NCBI RefSeq assembly: GCF_000222485.1 | Contig: NC_015914.1 | Span: forward strand, 2,170,001 to 2,234,000 | Direction of reading: 5' to 3' | DNA length: 64,000 nucleotides | Origin: Cyclobacterium marinum DSM 745 | GTDB taxonomy: Bacteria; Bacteroidota; Bacteroidia; Cytophagales; Cyclobacteriaceae | Part shown: positions 56,748-64,000 of the stretch, piece after piece | Layout of the letters: every line of letters starts with the position of its first letter | Numbering within the stretch: position 1 is the first letter of the stretch | Made by a program: the position numbers and the translations under genes | Notes under the pieces: model-generated | The model's database searches: none | What the model was told of the DNA's origin: nothing | What the model saw: only the letters and a program-made list of their open reading frames with translations

Positions 56748-57956
56748 CTACTCAGGCCTTACCGGCTGGGTCCAGGCCAATTGATTTTTCATGTTTTCTA
56801 CAGGATTGTGCTGTGGTTCAGAAGAAGTGATTTTGCACCGTACAAATAGCAGGTCAGGACTTAGCTCAAAAGACCCTGCATTGCCTTCAACGGTCTTTAA
56901 TACCTGGGTGTCTTTTTCACCTTCTTTACAGCCGATAAACTCCAAAGTGTAATTTACCCCGTCTTTGGGAAGGGCCGCAACCTCCAAAACATTGTTTTCA
57001 TAGCTAAGCTTTTCCAATTCCACGCCTGTAGATGCATAAAAATCACCTCTTTCCAAAGCTTCTACCAAAGTGCCGGCTTCCAATGAATCCGCCTGAATAA
57101 CTACCCAACCTCTACCGGAATTACTAAATTTTGCCCCTTGTTTGTGGTAATTGTGGCTGTCATCAGTTGCCAGGCCAAAAATCAAAGGTTGGCCTTTTTC
57201 CAAGTAGGCGATATTGATAAAATCCCACATGGCTTCATAACCCATTCTGGTGGAATCACCTAAATTATGAACTGCAGGATGGCCGTTATACACCTCAAAA
57301 AAACGCTCTCCTTTTAACCGAATCATGTCTTCAAGCGTAATGGCCCAAATGAAATTGGGATGATTGATATGCACCATCATTGGTTTGCCAGAGGCCTTTC
57401 TTTGCTCCAAAACCGCATTGATATTGTTCTGTAGCACTTCAACTACACTGCCTCCCTCCATGGGAACAATAAGTCTTTCCAGATTGGTAAGGTTGAGGTG
57501 TAATGGTTTTCCTTCAAAGCCTGCTGTGATTTCCTGGGCAGGAATCATGAGGAACTTTTCTTTTTCATTGTAGAGCGGAGCATATTCCTTATATGTCTTC
57601 AATTTTACTTTCAGTTCTTCTTCTTCCTGCATATATTCCACCCATTCCTCACCGTATTCCGAAAGGTAGGCCTGGAAAGCATTTCGGTAGAGACTGTCAG
57701 CTTTTATGGATTTCCATTTTTCACCTTCCTGGAAAACATTGTGATCAGACAAAGCCACAAATTGATAGCCTTTGTCTTTGTACCATTTCATGATTACTTC
57801 AGGAAATTCATCTCCATCACTCCAATAGGAGTGAGTATGTAGATTGCCTTTGTACCAGTTTTTCTCGGATGCTTCTTGGCTTGTTTTTTGTGTACAGGAA
57901 AAAATAAATAAGAAACTAACACAGATTAGGAATAACGGTATTGAAAAGGATTTCAT
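56748..57956 (-). CDS. PHP-domain lipoprotein (metal-dependent phosphoesterase-like)
   Basis: 402 residues, lipobox at Cys21 (FIFSC). The PHP metal motif NLHTHSYWSDG is at about 36-46 and ALSDHN at about 69-74, with MVHINHPNF near 196-204 and FGLATDDSHNY near 263-273, giving the His, Asp and Glu ligands of the fold. It probably hydrolyses a phosphoester or related bond at the cell surface, perhaps phosphate-containing glycans. Single gene. Confidence 0.87.
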   Translation of the reverse strand: MKSFSIPLFLICVSFLFIFSCTQKTSQEASEKNWYKGNLHTHSYWSDGDEFPEVIMKWYKDKGYQFVALSDHNVFQEGEKWKSIKADSLYRNAFQAYLSEYGEEWVEYMQEEEELKVKLKTYKEYAPLYNEKEKFLMIPAQEITAGFEGKPLHLNLTNLERLIVPMEGGSVVEVLQNNINAVLEQRKASGKPMMVHINHPNFIWAITLEDMIRLKGERFFEVYNGHPAVHNLGDSTRMGYEAMWDFINIAYLEKGQPLIFGLATDDSHNYHKQGAKFSNSGRGWVVIQADSLEAGTLVEALERGDFYASTGVELEKLSYENNVLEVAALPKDGVNYTLEFIGCKEGEKDTQVLKTVEGNAGSFELSPDLLFVRCKITSSEPQHNPVENMKNQLAWTQPVRPE

Positions 57957-58111
57957 TGGTTTCGTGGTTAGAGGATTTGAAATTAAGCTAGAGCAATATA
58001 TTCATAGCAAGTCTAAAATCAAATAGGGGCCAAAGCTAATCTACAGTCTTATAGGAGGGATAAAAGCATTTTGATATATTTAACCTTTCAAACGAGCATT
58101 TTAAAATTTAT

Positions 58112-58558
58112 ATGGCCAATCAAACTAAATTAATTAAATACCTAAATCTATTACTAAAAAATACCTACGACGGCATAAAAAGTTATAAGGATGCTGCCAG
58201 AAATGTGGAAGAAGGGTCAATCAAAGAGTTTTTTATTGAGAGAGCCAAAGAAAAGCTGGTTTTGAGAGATGCAATTAAAGAGGAAATTTACTTGTTAGAA
58301 GGTATTCCAGTTGAGGAGGGGAGTCTAATGAGTTTGTTTTCAAGGTCTTGGAACAATTTTAAAACCTCTCTGGATCACGACAATAAAAAGGAGATTGCCA
58401 AATATTGTCTTGAAGAAGAGAAAAAGCGTGTGGATGAATTTGGGGTATTGCTAAGAAATCCTGAACTTGTTTCTGAAACTTTTTATACTTCCTTGGAAGC
58501 TCATAACGAAAAAACCCTTGACGCCATTAAAGCGTTAGTAGAACAGGTCAAATCTTGA
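58112..58558 (+). CDS. DUF2383 (PA2169-like) four-helix protein
   Basis: 148 residues, soluble, all helical: LLKNTYDGIKSYKDAARNVEEGSIKEFFIERAKEK at the N-terminus and the acidic YCLEEEKKRVDEFGVLL stretch. It resembles ferritin-like four-helix bundles of the DUF2383 family, often with stress-linked expression; specific metal ligands cannot be assigned here with confidence. A near -7 box (TATATTTA, 58075-58082) lies 30 bp upstream. Role unknown. Confidence 0.75.
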   Translation: MANQTKLIKYLNLLLKNTYDGIKSYKDAARNVEEGSIKEFFIERAKEKLVLRDAIKEEIYLLEGIPVEEGSLMSLFSRSWNNFKTSLDHDNKKEIAKYCLEEEKKRVDEFGVLLRNPELVSETFYTSLEAHNEKTLDAIKALVEQVKS

Positions 58559-58721
58559 GAATTTTACTTAAAGGTTAAATTTCTTTTAAATGTGCGGTGA
58601 CTAAATTATCTTTTGAATTATATGTGATTTTTTTGCAAAAAAAATGAAATGATTCATACTGGCAATAATTTATACAAGCAATTGATAGTGATTATAGCAA
58701 TTTTACTTTAAAAATAAACCT

Positions 58722-60056
58722 ATGAAAAAGCATTTAATTTGGCTGGTCTGTGTGTTTGTGGTACAGACTGCAGTTTATAGCCAGACAAAGATTGATTTTA
58801 GGGAATTCACCTTAGACAATGGGCTTGAGGTAATCATGCACAAAGACAATAAAACACCTATTGTGGTTACCTCTGTAATGTATCATGTAGGTTCCAAAAA
58901 TGAGGATCCTGAACGTACAGGTTTTGCTCATTTCTTTGAGCACCTACTATTTGAAGGATCAGAAAATATTGATAGGGGCCAATATACAGACTTGGTGGAG
59001 GGCAATGGAGGTGCATTGAATGCTTTTACCAGCAATGATATTACCTACTACTATGAATTGATGCCTTCCAATTATCTGGAGCTTTCCCTTTACCTTGAAA
59101 GCGAGCGAATGCTACATGCAAAAATTGATGAAGTAGGCCTTGAGACACAAAGAGAGGTAGTAAAAGAGGAAAAGCGCCAACGTTATGACAATCAGCCTTA
59201 TGGGACCATTTTGCCGGAAACATTGGTTCGTGCTTACAGTGAGCATCCGTATCAATGGGCACCGATTGGATCTTTGGACCATCTGAATGCTGCAAGCTTG
59301 GATGAGTTTATGCAGTTTTATAAAGATTTTTATGTGCCTAACAATGCTATTTTGACCATTGCCGGAGACATTGACTATGAGCAAACTGAAGAATGGGTTA
59401 GAAAATATTTCTCTGAAATTCCCAAAGGAAAAAATGCGATTTATAGACCGGAGATTGTAGAGCCGAAAAAAGACAAGGAGATTAGGGATATTATCTATGA
59501 CAATATCCAAATACCGGCCATTATTCAAGCCTATAATTTACCTCCAAAAAATCATCCGGATGCTTATGCCATGGAAATGCTTTCGACATATCTCACAGGG
59601 GGAAAATCTTCCCTGATGACCAAAGAGCTTGTGGACAAGCAACAAAAAGCTTTGGTAGTGGCAGCTATTCCGCTTGATCTTGAAGATGGAGGCATTTTTA
59701 TCATGTATGGAATTGCCAATATGGGAATAGAACCTGAGGCCCTTGAGAATGAAATCGACGTGTTGATCAAACAGGTTCAGGACGAAGGGATTTCTGAAAA
59801 GGATTTTCAGAAATTGCAGAACATTATAGAGAATGACCTGGTCAGTAAGAATTCCTCCATTGAAGGAATTGCCCAAAACCTTGCAGAGGCAAACTTATTT
59901 TATGGCGATACTGATTACATCAATAGAGAATTGGAAGTATACCGAAAAGTAAGCAGGGATGACATACAACGTGTGGCCAATAAGTATTTGACCCTAGATG
60001 GAAGAGTGGTTTTGTATTACCTTCCTAAACCACAGGAAACGGCTCAAAACGAATAA
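58722..60056 (+). CDS. M16 family zinc peptidase, catalytic subunit
   Basis: 444 residues with a signal peptide ending AVYSQ. The inverted zinc motif HFFEH lies at His70-His74 with Glu73, and the downstream KEEKRQRYDN holds the third ligand near residue 146. Two M16 half-barrel units are visible (about 25-220 and 225-440). Such peptidases work as pairs of active and inactive subunits; the inactive partner is encoded 19 nt downstream. Probably periplasmic. Confidence 0.92.
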   Translation: MKKHLIWLVCVFVVQTAVYSQTKIDFREFTLDNGLEVIMHKDNKTPIVVTSVMYHVGSKNEDPERTGFAHFFEHLLFEGSENIDRGQYTDLVEGNGGALNAFTSNDITYYYELMPSNYLELSLYLESERMLHAKIDEVGLETQREVVKEEKRQRYDNQPYGTILPETLVRAYSEHPYQWAPIGSLDHLNAASLDEFMQFYKDFYVPNNAILTIAGDIDYEQTEEWVRKYFSEIPKGKNAIYRPEIVEPKKDKEIRDIIYDNIQIPAIIQAYNLPPKNHPDAYAMEMLSTYLTGGKSSLMTKELVDKQQKALVVAAIPLDLEDGGIFIMYGIANMGIEPEALENEIDVLIKQVQDEGISEKDFQKLQNIIENDLVSKNSSIEGIAQNLAEANLFYGDTDYINRELEVYRKVSRDDIQRVANKYLTLDGRVVLYYLPKPQETAQNE

Positions 60057-60075
60057 TAACCCTAACGCTAGAAAA

Positions 60076-62124
60076 ATGAAGACTTTATATATAATTCTTT
60101 TTGCTGCATTTATTACCTTCGGAACACAAGCACAAGTAGATAGGAGTGTTTTACCTCCTCCTGGTCCTGCTCCAAAAATTGAATTTACAGATCCTGCCAC
60201 TTTTACCTTGGACAATGGCCTAAAAGTATTTGTTGTGCCAAACAATAAATTACCTAGGGTAGCATTTTATTTAATATTGAATAGAGATCCATTATTTGAA
60301 GGCGACAATGCGGGACTAACAGGTTTCGTAGGTGACATGATGATGGCCGGGACCAGCTCTAGAACCAAAGAAGAACTTGATGAAGAAATTGATTTTATTG
60401 GTGCTTCATTGGGCGCAGGGTCTACCTCACTTTCTGCGTCTTCATTGAAAAAACACCAAGGAAAGGTACTAGAATTGATGACAGATGTTTTATACAATCC
60501 CATCTTTCCTCAAGAAGAGCTTGAGAAGCTAAAAAAACAAACCCTCACATCTTTGGCTTCTTCAAAAGATGATCCGGATTATCTGGCTGGGGTGATTTCC
60601 AATGCTTTGGTGTATGGTAAAGAACATCCCTACGGGGAAACCATGACCGAAGAAACGGTTGAAAATGTAAACCTTGAAGATATAAAAGAATATTACCGGA
60701 CCTACTTTAAACCTAATATTGCTTACCTGGCCATTGTTGGAGATATTACAGACAAGGAAGCCAAAAATTTGGTCAACGATTACTTTTCCTCTTGGGAAAA
60801 AGGAAAAGTACCCACATTTGATTACCAAAAACCTGAGCTTCCGGCAGAGAATAAGGTGGCCCTTTTGGACCGATCCTCTGCTGTTCAGTCAGTAATTAAT
60901 ATTGCCTTTCCTGTTGAAATGCACCTTACCAATCCTGATTATATGGTTACAAGAGTTATGAATTTTATTTTGGGTGAGGGCTTTAATTCCAGGTTGAATG
61001 GGAATTTACGTGAAACAAAGGGCTATACTTATGGAGCCAGATCAAGCTTTGGATCAGATAAGTTAATTGCCAAGTTTTCTGCCGGAACCTCTGTAAGGAA
61101 TGAGGTTACTGACTCTTCGGTCTATGAAATGATTTATGAAATTAGAAATCTAAAAGAAAATGGCATTACAGAAGAGGAATTAACAATGGCCAAAGCCAAT
61201 CTTAGTGGTAGGTTTGGAAGGTCTCTGGAAAATCCCAATACCATTGCAACTTTTGCCATTAACATTGACCGGTATAATTTGCCTGAAGATTTTTACAGCA
61301 ACTACCTGCAAAGGTTGGATGCGCTAACCGTTGAAGATATAAATCAAGTCGCAGCAAAATACCTCAAGCCTGAAAATATGTACATAACTGTGGTAGGTAA
61401 TGGTGCTGCAATAAAAGAAGGCTTGGCTCAATTTGGAGAAATTTCTATGTACAATTATAAGGGGGATGAGGTTCAAGAAATTCAATTGTCTGATGCCAGT
61501 AAAACTGCCACCGATATTATTTCTGATTATCTAGAAGCAATTGGTGGTGTAACTGCTGTGGAGGCGATCAAAACGGCAAAACTTGAAATGACTGCTGAAG
61601 TTCAAGGGACAAAATTGGAAATGATGGCCATTCACGACATGGAAAACCAGCGCTTGGTACAACAAGTAGTGGTCATGGGGAATGTTGCTTCCAAGACATT
61701 GGTGAAAGATGGCAAAGCCACAGTGAGCTCAATGGGCAAGTCTCAATCGCTTACGGATGAGCAATATGAGGATGTCAAGATGGCCTCTTTATGGCTTGTT
61801 CCTGAATTGTATTATGAAACAATGGGTTATAGCCTAAGTTTGGACGGTGCTGTGGACCTGGATGGAGAATCTGCTTACAAAGTGATTGTTTCAAATCCTA
61901 CCGGAGGGCAAGTAGTGAATTTTTACAGTATTGATTCCGGCTTGAAGCTGAAAAGTGAAAATCAGCTTTCCGGTGACGTATCTTATCAGGAATATCAAGA
62001 ATTTGAGGGGGTGCAGGTGCCGGTGAAAATGTCTATCAAAAGCCCTATGTTGCCGGTACCTCTAGAGACTCAAGTAAATAATGTTGAATTGAATTTGTCC
62101 GTATCAGACCAGGACTTTAATTAA
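60076..62124 (+). CDS. M16 family inactive partner fused to an accessory domain
   Basis: 682 residues from ATG 60076; the frame upstream overlaps the previous gene and is ignored. Signal peptide ending AQAQ. The first 470 residues are a M16 subunit in which the HxxEH motif is missing (GLTGFVGDMMMAG replaces it), while the substrate-side LRETKGYTYGARSS is present (about 311-325), as in inactive partners. From about 480 a separate beta-rich domain (IISDYLEAIGGVTAVEAIK to the end) follows, homologous to the whole mature part of the next gene. The pair with 58722 should form a heterodimer. Confidence 0.88.
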   Translation: MKTLYIILFAAFITFGTQAQVDRSVLPPPGPAPKIEFTDPATFTLDNGLKVFVVPNNKLPRVAFYLILNRDPLFEGDNAGLTGFVGDMMMAGTSSRTKEELDEEIDFIGASLGAGSTSLSASSLKKHQGKVLELMTDVLYNPIFPQEELEKLKKQTLTSLASSKDDPDYLAGVISNALVYGKEHPYGETMTEETVENVNLEDIKEYYRTYFKPNIAYLAIVGDITDKEAKNLVNDYFSSWEKGKVPTFDYQKPELPAENKVALLDRSSAVQSVINIAFPVEMHLTNPDYMVTRVMNFILGEGFNSRLNGNLRETKGYTYGARSSFGSDKLIAKFSAGTSVRNEVTDSSVYEMIYEIRNLKENGITEEELTMAKANLSGRFGRSLENPNTIATFAINIDRYNLPEDFYSNYLQRLDALTVEDINQVAAKYLKPENMYITVVGNGAAIKEGLAQFGEISMYNYKGDEVQEIQLSDASKTATDIISDYLEAIGGVTAVEAIKTAKLEMTAEVQGTKLEMMAIHDMENQRLVQQVVVMGNVASKTLVKDGKATVSSMGKSQSLTDEQYEDVKMASLWLVPELYYETMGYSLSLDGAVDLDGESAYKVIVSNPTGGQVVNFYSIDSGLKLKSENQLSGDVSYQEYQEFEGVQVPVKMSIKSPMLPVPLETQVNNVELNLSVSDQDFN

Positions 62125-62132
62125 TTATATCC

Positions 62133-62858
62133 ATGCGATCAATGAGAAAGCCTATTTTTATTTTGTTATTTGTTCTATTTTCTGTGTCGCAAGGTACGCA
62201 AGCACATACTACTTTTAGAACAGAACCTTTGCCGGAGAAAACCCCACAGGAAATCATTAACGATTATATTGATGCAATTGGGGGAAAGCAGAAAATTGCG
62301 GCTGTAAAGACCATAATATTGGTAATGGAAGCTGAAATCCAAGGAATGAAAATAGAAATTGATACCAATAGAGACATGGAGGGCTTGCGGTTAATGCAGC
62401 AAATGGTAGTAGATGGAAATGTAATGCAAAAAACAGTGGTTAAGGATAATGAGGGCTATATGAGCATGATGGGTCAAGTGAAAACCTTATCCGAGGACGA
62501 ATTGGCAACCCTTAAAACCAATATTTATGCTTTTCCCGAAATGCACTATGGGGACATGGGATTTTCTGTAACCAGAGGAGAAAATACTACCATCAATGGG
62601 GAAGAAGCTTACACACTTTTGGTAACCAATTCTGCAGGTCTTGAAAGTAAAGAATACTTTAGCATTGCCAGCGGTCTTAAATTAAAGATGGTAGCTGAGG
62701 TAGCCGGAGATATAATTTTTGATGATTACGAAGAGGTGGAAGGCATCATGTTCCCTATGAAAGTAACCATTTCTAACCCTATGCTCCCTGTTCCTATGGA
62801 AACTCGCGTAGTTTCTATTCAAGTAAATGAGCCACTTGATAACTCTTTGTTTGAGTAA
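62133..62858 (+). CDS. Secreted protein homologous to the C-terminal domain of the M16 partner
   Basis: 241 residues with a signal peptide ending GTQAHT. The mature part matches the 480-682 region of the upstream gene: IINDYIDAIGGKQKIAAVK, LEMTAEVQG-like MEAEIQGMKIEI, QMVVDGNVMQKTVVKD, and ending NPMLPVPMETRVVSIQVN (upstream: SPMLPVPLETQVNNVELN). It looks like a tandem duplication of the domain, or the ancestral stand-alone copy. The fold resembles lipoprotein-carrier (LolA/DUF4292-like) sheets, but this is a guess. ATG 62142 is an alternative start. Confidence 0.75.
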   Translation: MRSMRKPIFILLFVLFSVSQGTQAHTTFRTEPLPEKTPQEIINDYIDAIGGKQKIAAVKTIILVMEAEIQGMKIEIDTNRDMEGLRLMQQMVVDGNVMQKTVVKDNEGYMSMMGQVKTLSEDELATLKTNIYAFPEMHYGDMGFSVTRGENTTINGEEAYTLLVTNSAGLESKEYFSIASGLKLKMVAEVAGDIIFDDYEEVEGIMFPMKVTISNPMLPVPMETRVVSIQVNEPLDNSLFE

Positions 62859-62885
62859 AAAGAAGGGGTTATAGCCCTTCTTTTT
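62859..62885. terminator. Terminator between convergent genes
   Basis: AAAGAAGGG (62859-62867) pairs with CCCTTCTTT (62875-62883), loop of seven, starting immediately after the TAA stop; T tract follows and A tract lies on the other side, so it may work in both directions. Confidence 0.85.
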
Positions 62886-62923
62886 ATTTAAATTTGAACT
62901 TGAGGTTTCTCAAAATGTTTCAT

Positions 62924-64000
62924 TTACAGGTGGATAAACATGTCGAAGGCAGATGAATCATCAATGTAATCCACTTTATAGTTGCCATAGTATAGGTCAT
63001 TTTCGGCCGGTAAATTGATTTTGAGGTTTTTTCCCCATCTTCGCACTTTTAGCTTCAGCCCTTCCTTACTTAATTCATAGGACAATATTTTATCATTGAT
63101 CATAAGCTTACTGAAGGCCGGAGCCTTGGGGTGAATTTTTAGCAGTTGACCATTGGAGTCAGTTATTATTCCATAGTCGCTTTGCAAAGGAGCCTCGTTA
63201 GCACTTTTAATTAGGCTTAAGCCAATTCGGGGTAGAAGATTCTGCAGCAAATCAAACAAATTTCCTGTATTATAAACATACTGTTCGAAAAACCTTGTCA
63301 TTTCTTCACGATCGGCTGTGAAATCAAGTACAGTCTGTTCGAAATCCTTTAATTCATAACCTATACCTGTTTTGCCATAACATTCCCACATCTTGCGCAT
63401 GGCTTGGTACATTCGTTTCCCGTTTTTCATTAGCAAAATATCCATTGCTAACACAAGAAGTGCTCCATGGGTATAAATGCTGACTTTTTTGTCCGGAATG
63501 CCGGGTTTGTAACCATCCAGCCAAAGATCCCAGCTTGAATCCACAATGGATTGATTCTGCCAGCCAAGGGTTTCGAAGCTTCTCTCCATCAATTTTTCTA
63601 AGACCTCAAAATACTTTTCTGTAGTATAATAACCTGATTTTAATAAATAGAAATCTCCCATAAATGTTGTGACCCCTTCAGCAATTAGTCCTTCCTTTAA
63701 GTAGGCTTCCCTTGAGAAATCATATGGCTGTATAGATTTTGGTCGAATTCTACACACATTCCAAAAATGGTAAAGTTCATGGGAGGAAATCCCCATCAAT
63801 CTGTCCAAGCCTTCTTTATTGGCAAATAGCCGGTCAGGCCCGAGGGTGATTACTGTGGAAAATTGGTGTTCCACACCATGGTAATGGGCGAAGGGGAGCA
63901 TGTGAATAATAAAGTGATAGTCTTTTGTGGGAAAATCCCCAAAGTCTTCGATTTGTTTTTCGGTAAAATGGTTGAATTCCTTTAAAACCGAGTCCCAATC
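62924..64000 (-). CDS. M61 family (glycyl aminopeptidase-like) peptidase, partial
   Basis: The reading frame runs off the right edge; about 358 residues are visible, the N-terminal part is missing. The zinc motif HELYH is at 63767-63781, with EGVTTFMGD downstream holding the third ligand, as in the M61 family. The C-terminal part resembles a PDZ domain (about 63224 downward, IGLSLIKSANEAPLQSDYGI...) and ends FDMFIHL. These enzymes are periplasmic or outer-membrane aminopeptidases. The ATG at 63901 is internal because the frame continues upstream without a stop. Confidence 0.85.
   Translation of the reverse strand, partial: DWDSVLKEFNHFTEKQIEDFGDFPTKDYHFIIHMLPFAHYHGVEHQFSTVITLGPDRLFANKEGLDRLMGISSHELYHFWNVCRIRPKSIQPYDFSREAYLKEGLIAEGVTTFMGDFYLLKSGYYTTEKYFEVLEKLMERSFETLGWQNQSIVDSSWDLWLDGYKPGIPDKKVSIYTHGALLVLAMDILLMKNGKRMYQAMRKMWECYGKTGIGYELKDFEQTVLDFTADREEMTRFFEQYVYNTGNLFDLLQNLLPRIGLSLIKSANEAPLQSDYGIITDSNGQLLKIHPKAPAFSKLMINDKILSYELSKEGLKLKVRRWGKNLKINLPAENDLYYGNYKVDYIDDSSAFDMFIHL

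Noticed and set aside
59998..60075. Upstream extension of the second M16 gene into the end of the first
   Set aside because: The signal peptide begins at ATG 60076, and the extension overlaps the previous gene in another frame.
63901..63903. ATG as the true start of the M61 peptidase
   Set aside because: The frame continues upstream to the window edge in family-like sequence, so the start is outside.

Overview
The window reads as chromosomal DNA of a heterotrophic, probably marine Bacteroidota of the Cytophagales, most like Cyclobacteriaceae (Cyclobacterium, Algoriphagus, Echinicola type). This is inferred from gene content: two SusC/SusD pairs, DUF4221 lipoproteins, planctomycete-type PSD1/DUF1501 proteins, DUF1080, a sulfatase, a monomeric isocitrate dehydrogenase, many short lipobox signals, and two close matches plus one weaker match to the Bacteroidota -7 promoter motif TAnnTTTG. 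There is no rRNA, phage, complete insertion sequence or CRISPR array. One tRNA (Lys, TTT) is present.

Layout. 1-4456 (minus): a SusC/SusD pair, its SusD cut by the left edge. 5067-9813 (plus): a tight housekeeping run of cytidine deaminase, serine hydrolase, Kdo transferase (waaA), rsgA, a PyrR-like phosphoribosyltransferase and panB. 10038-12272: icd with a clear terminator. 12402-19764: two divergent operons. The minus one encodes a Gfo/Idh oxidoreductase, a sugar isomerase, a lipoprotein cytochrome c and DUF1080; the plus one encodes an MFS permease, a GMC flavoprotein with a Cys-X5-Cys-X3-Cys cluster, and its small subunit. Together they look like an oxidative (3-keto) glycoside pathway. 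19882-22011: a membrane HExxH protein, a BatE-like TPR/SH3 protein and tRNA-Lys. 22280-32602: a SusC/SusD pair divergent from a PSD1 cytochrome/LamG protein and a DUF1501 protein. 32664-40588: mixed membrane and enzyme genes (outer-membrane barrels, DUF2254, DUF4199, VOC, MDR oxidoreductase, D-threonine aldolase-like enzyme, cation/proton antiporter). 40788-49089: secreted proteins with unusual architecture: a TIM-barrel-like protein with a duplicated helical motif, a DUF4139 protein with a SusC-type insert, a double alpha/beta hydrolase whose second nucleophile is Ala, and a single-chain triple RidA protein. 49090-56750: an accessory, repeat-rich island with three DUF4221 paralogues, one intact and one decayed toxin-antitoxin module, a sulfatase, dispersed hairpin repeats and a 95-bp tandem repeat. 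56748-64000: a PHP lipoprotein, a DUF2383 protein, an M16 peptidase pair with an accessory domain that recurs as a separate gene, and an M61 peptidase cut by the right edge.

The most coherent functional system is the 12.4-19.8 kb glycoside oxidation cluster. The most unusual single proteins are the triple RidA chain (47851-49089) and the double hydrolase just upstream of it. The most unusual DNA is the hairpin repeat family at 49-57 kb, where stem bases change together and one copy abuts the truncated toxin gene. Genes were identified by reading motifs only; no database search was run.
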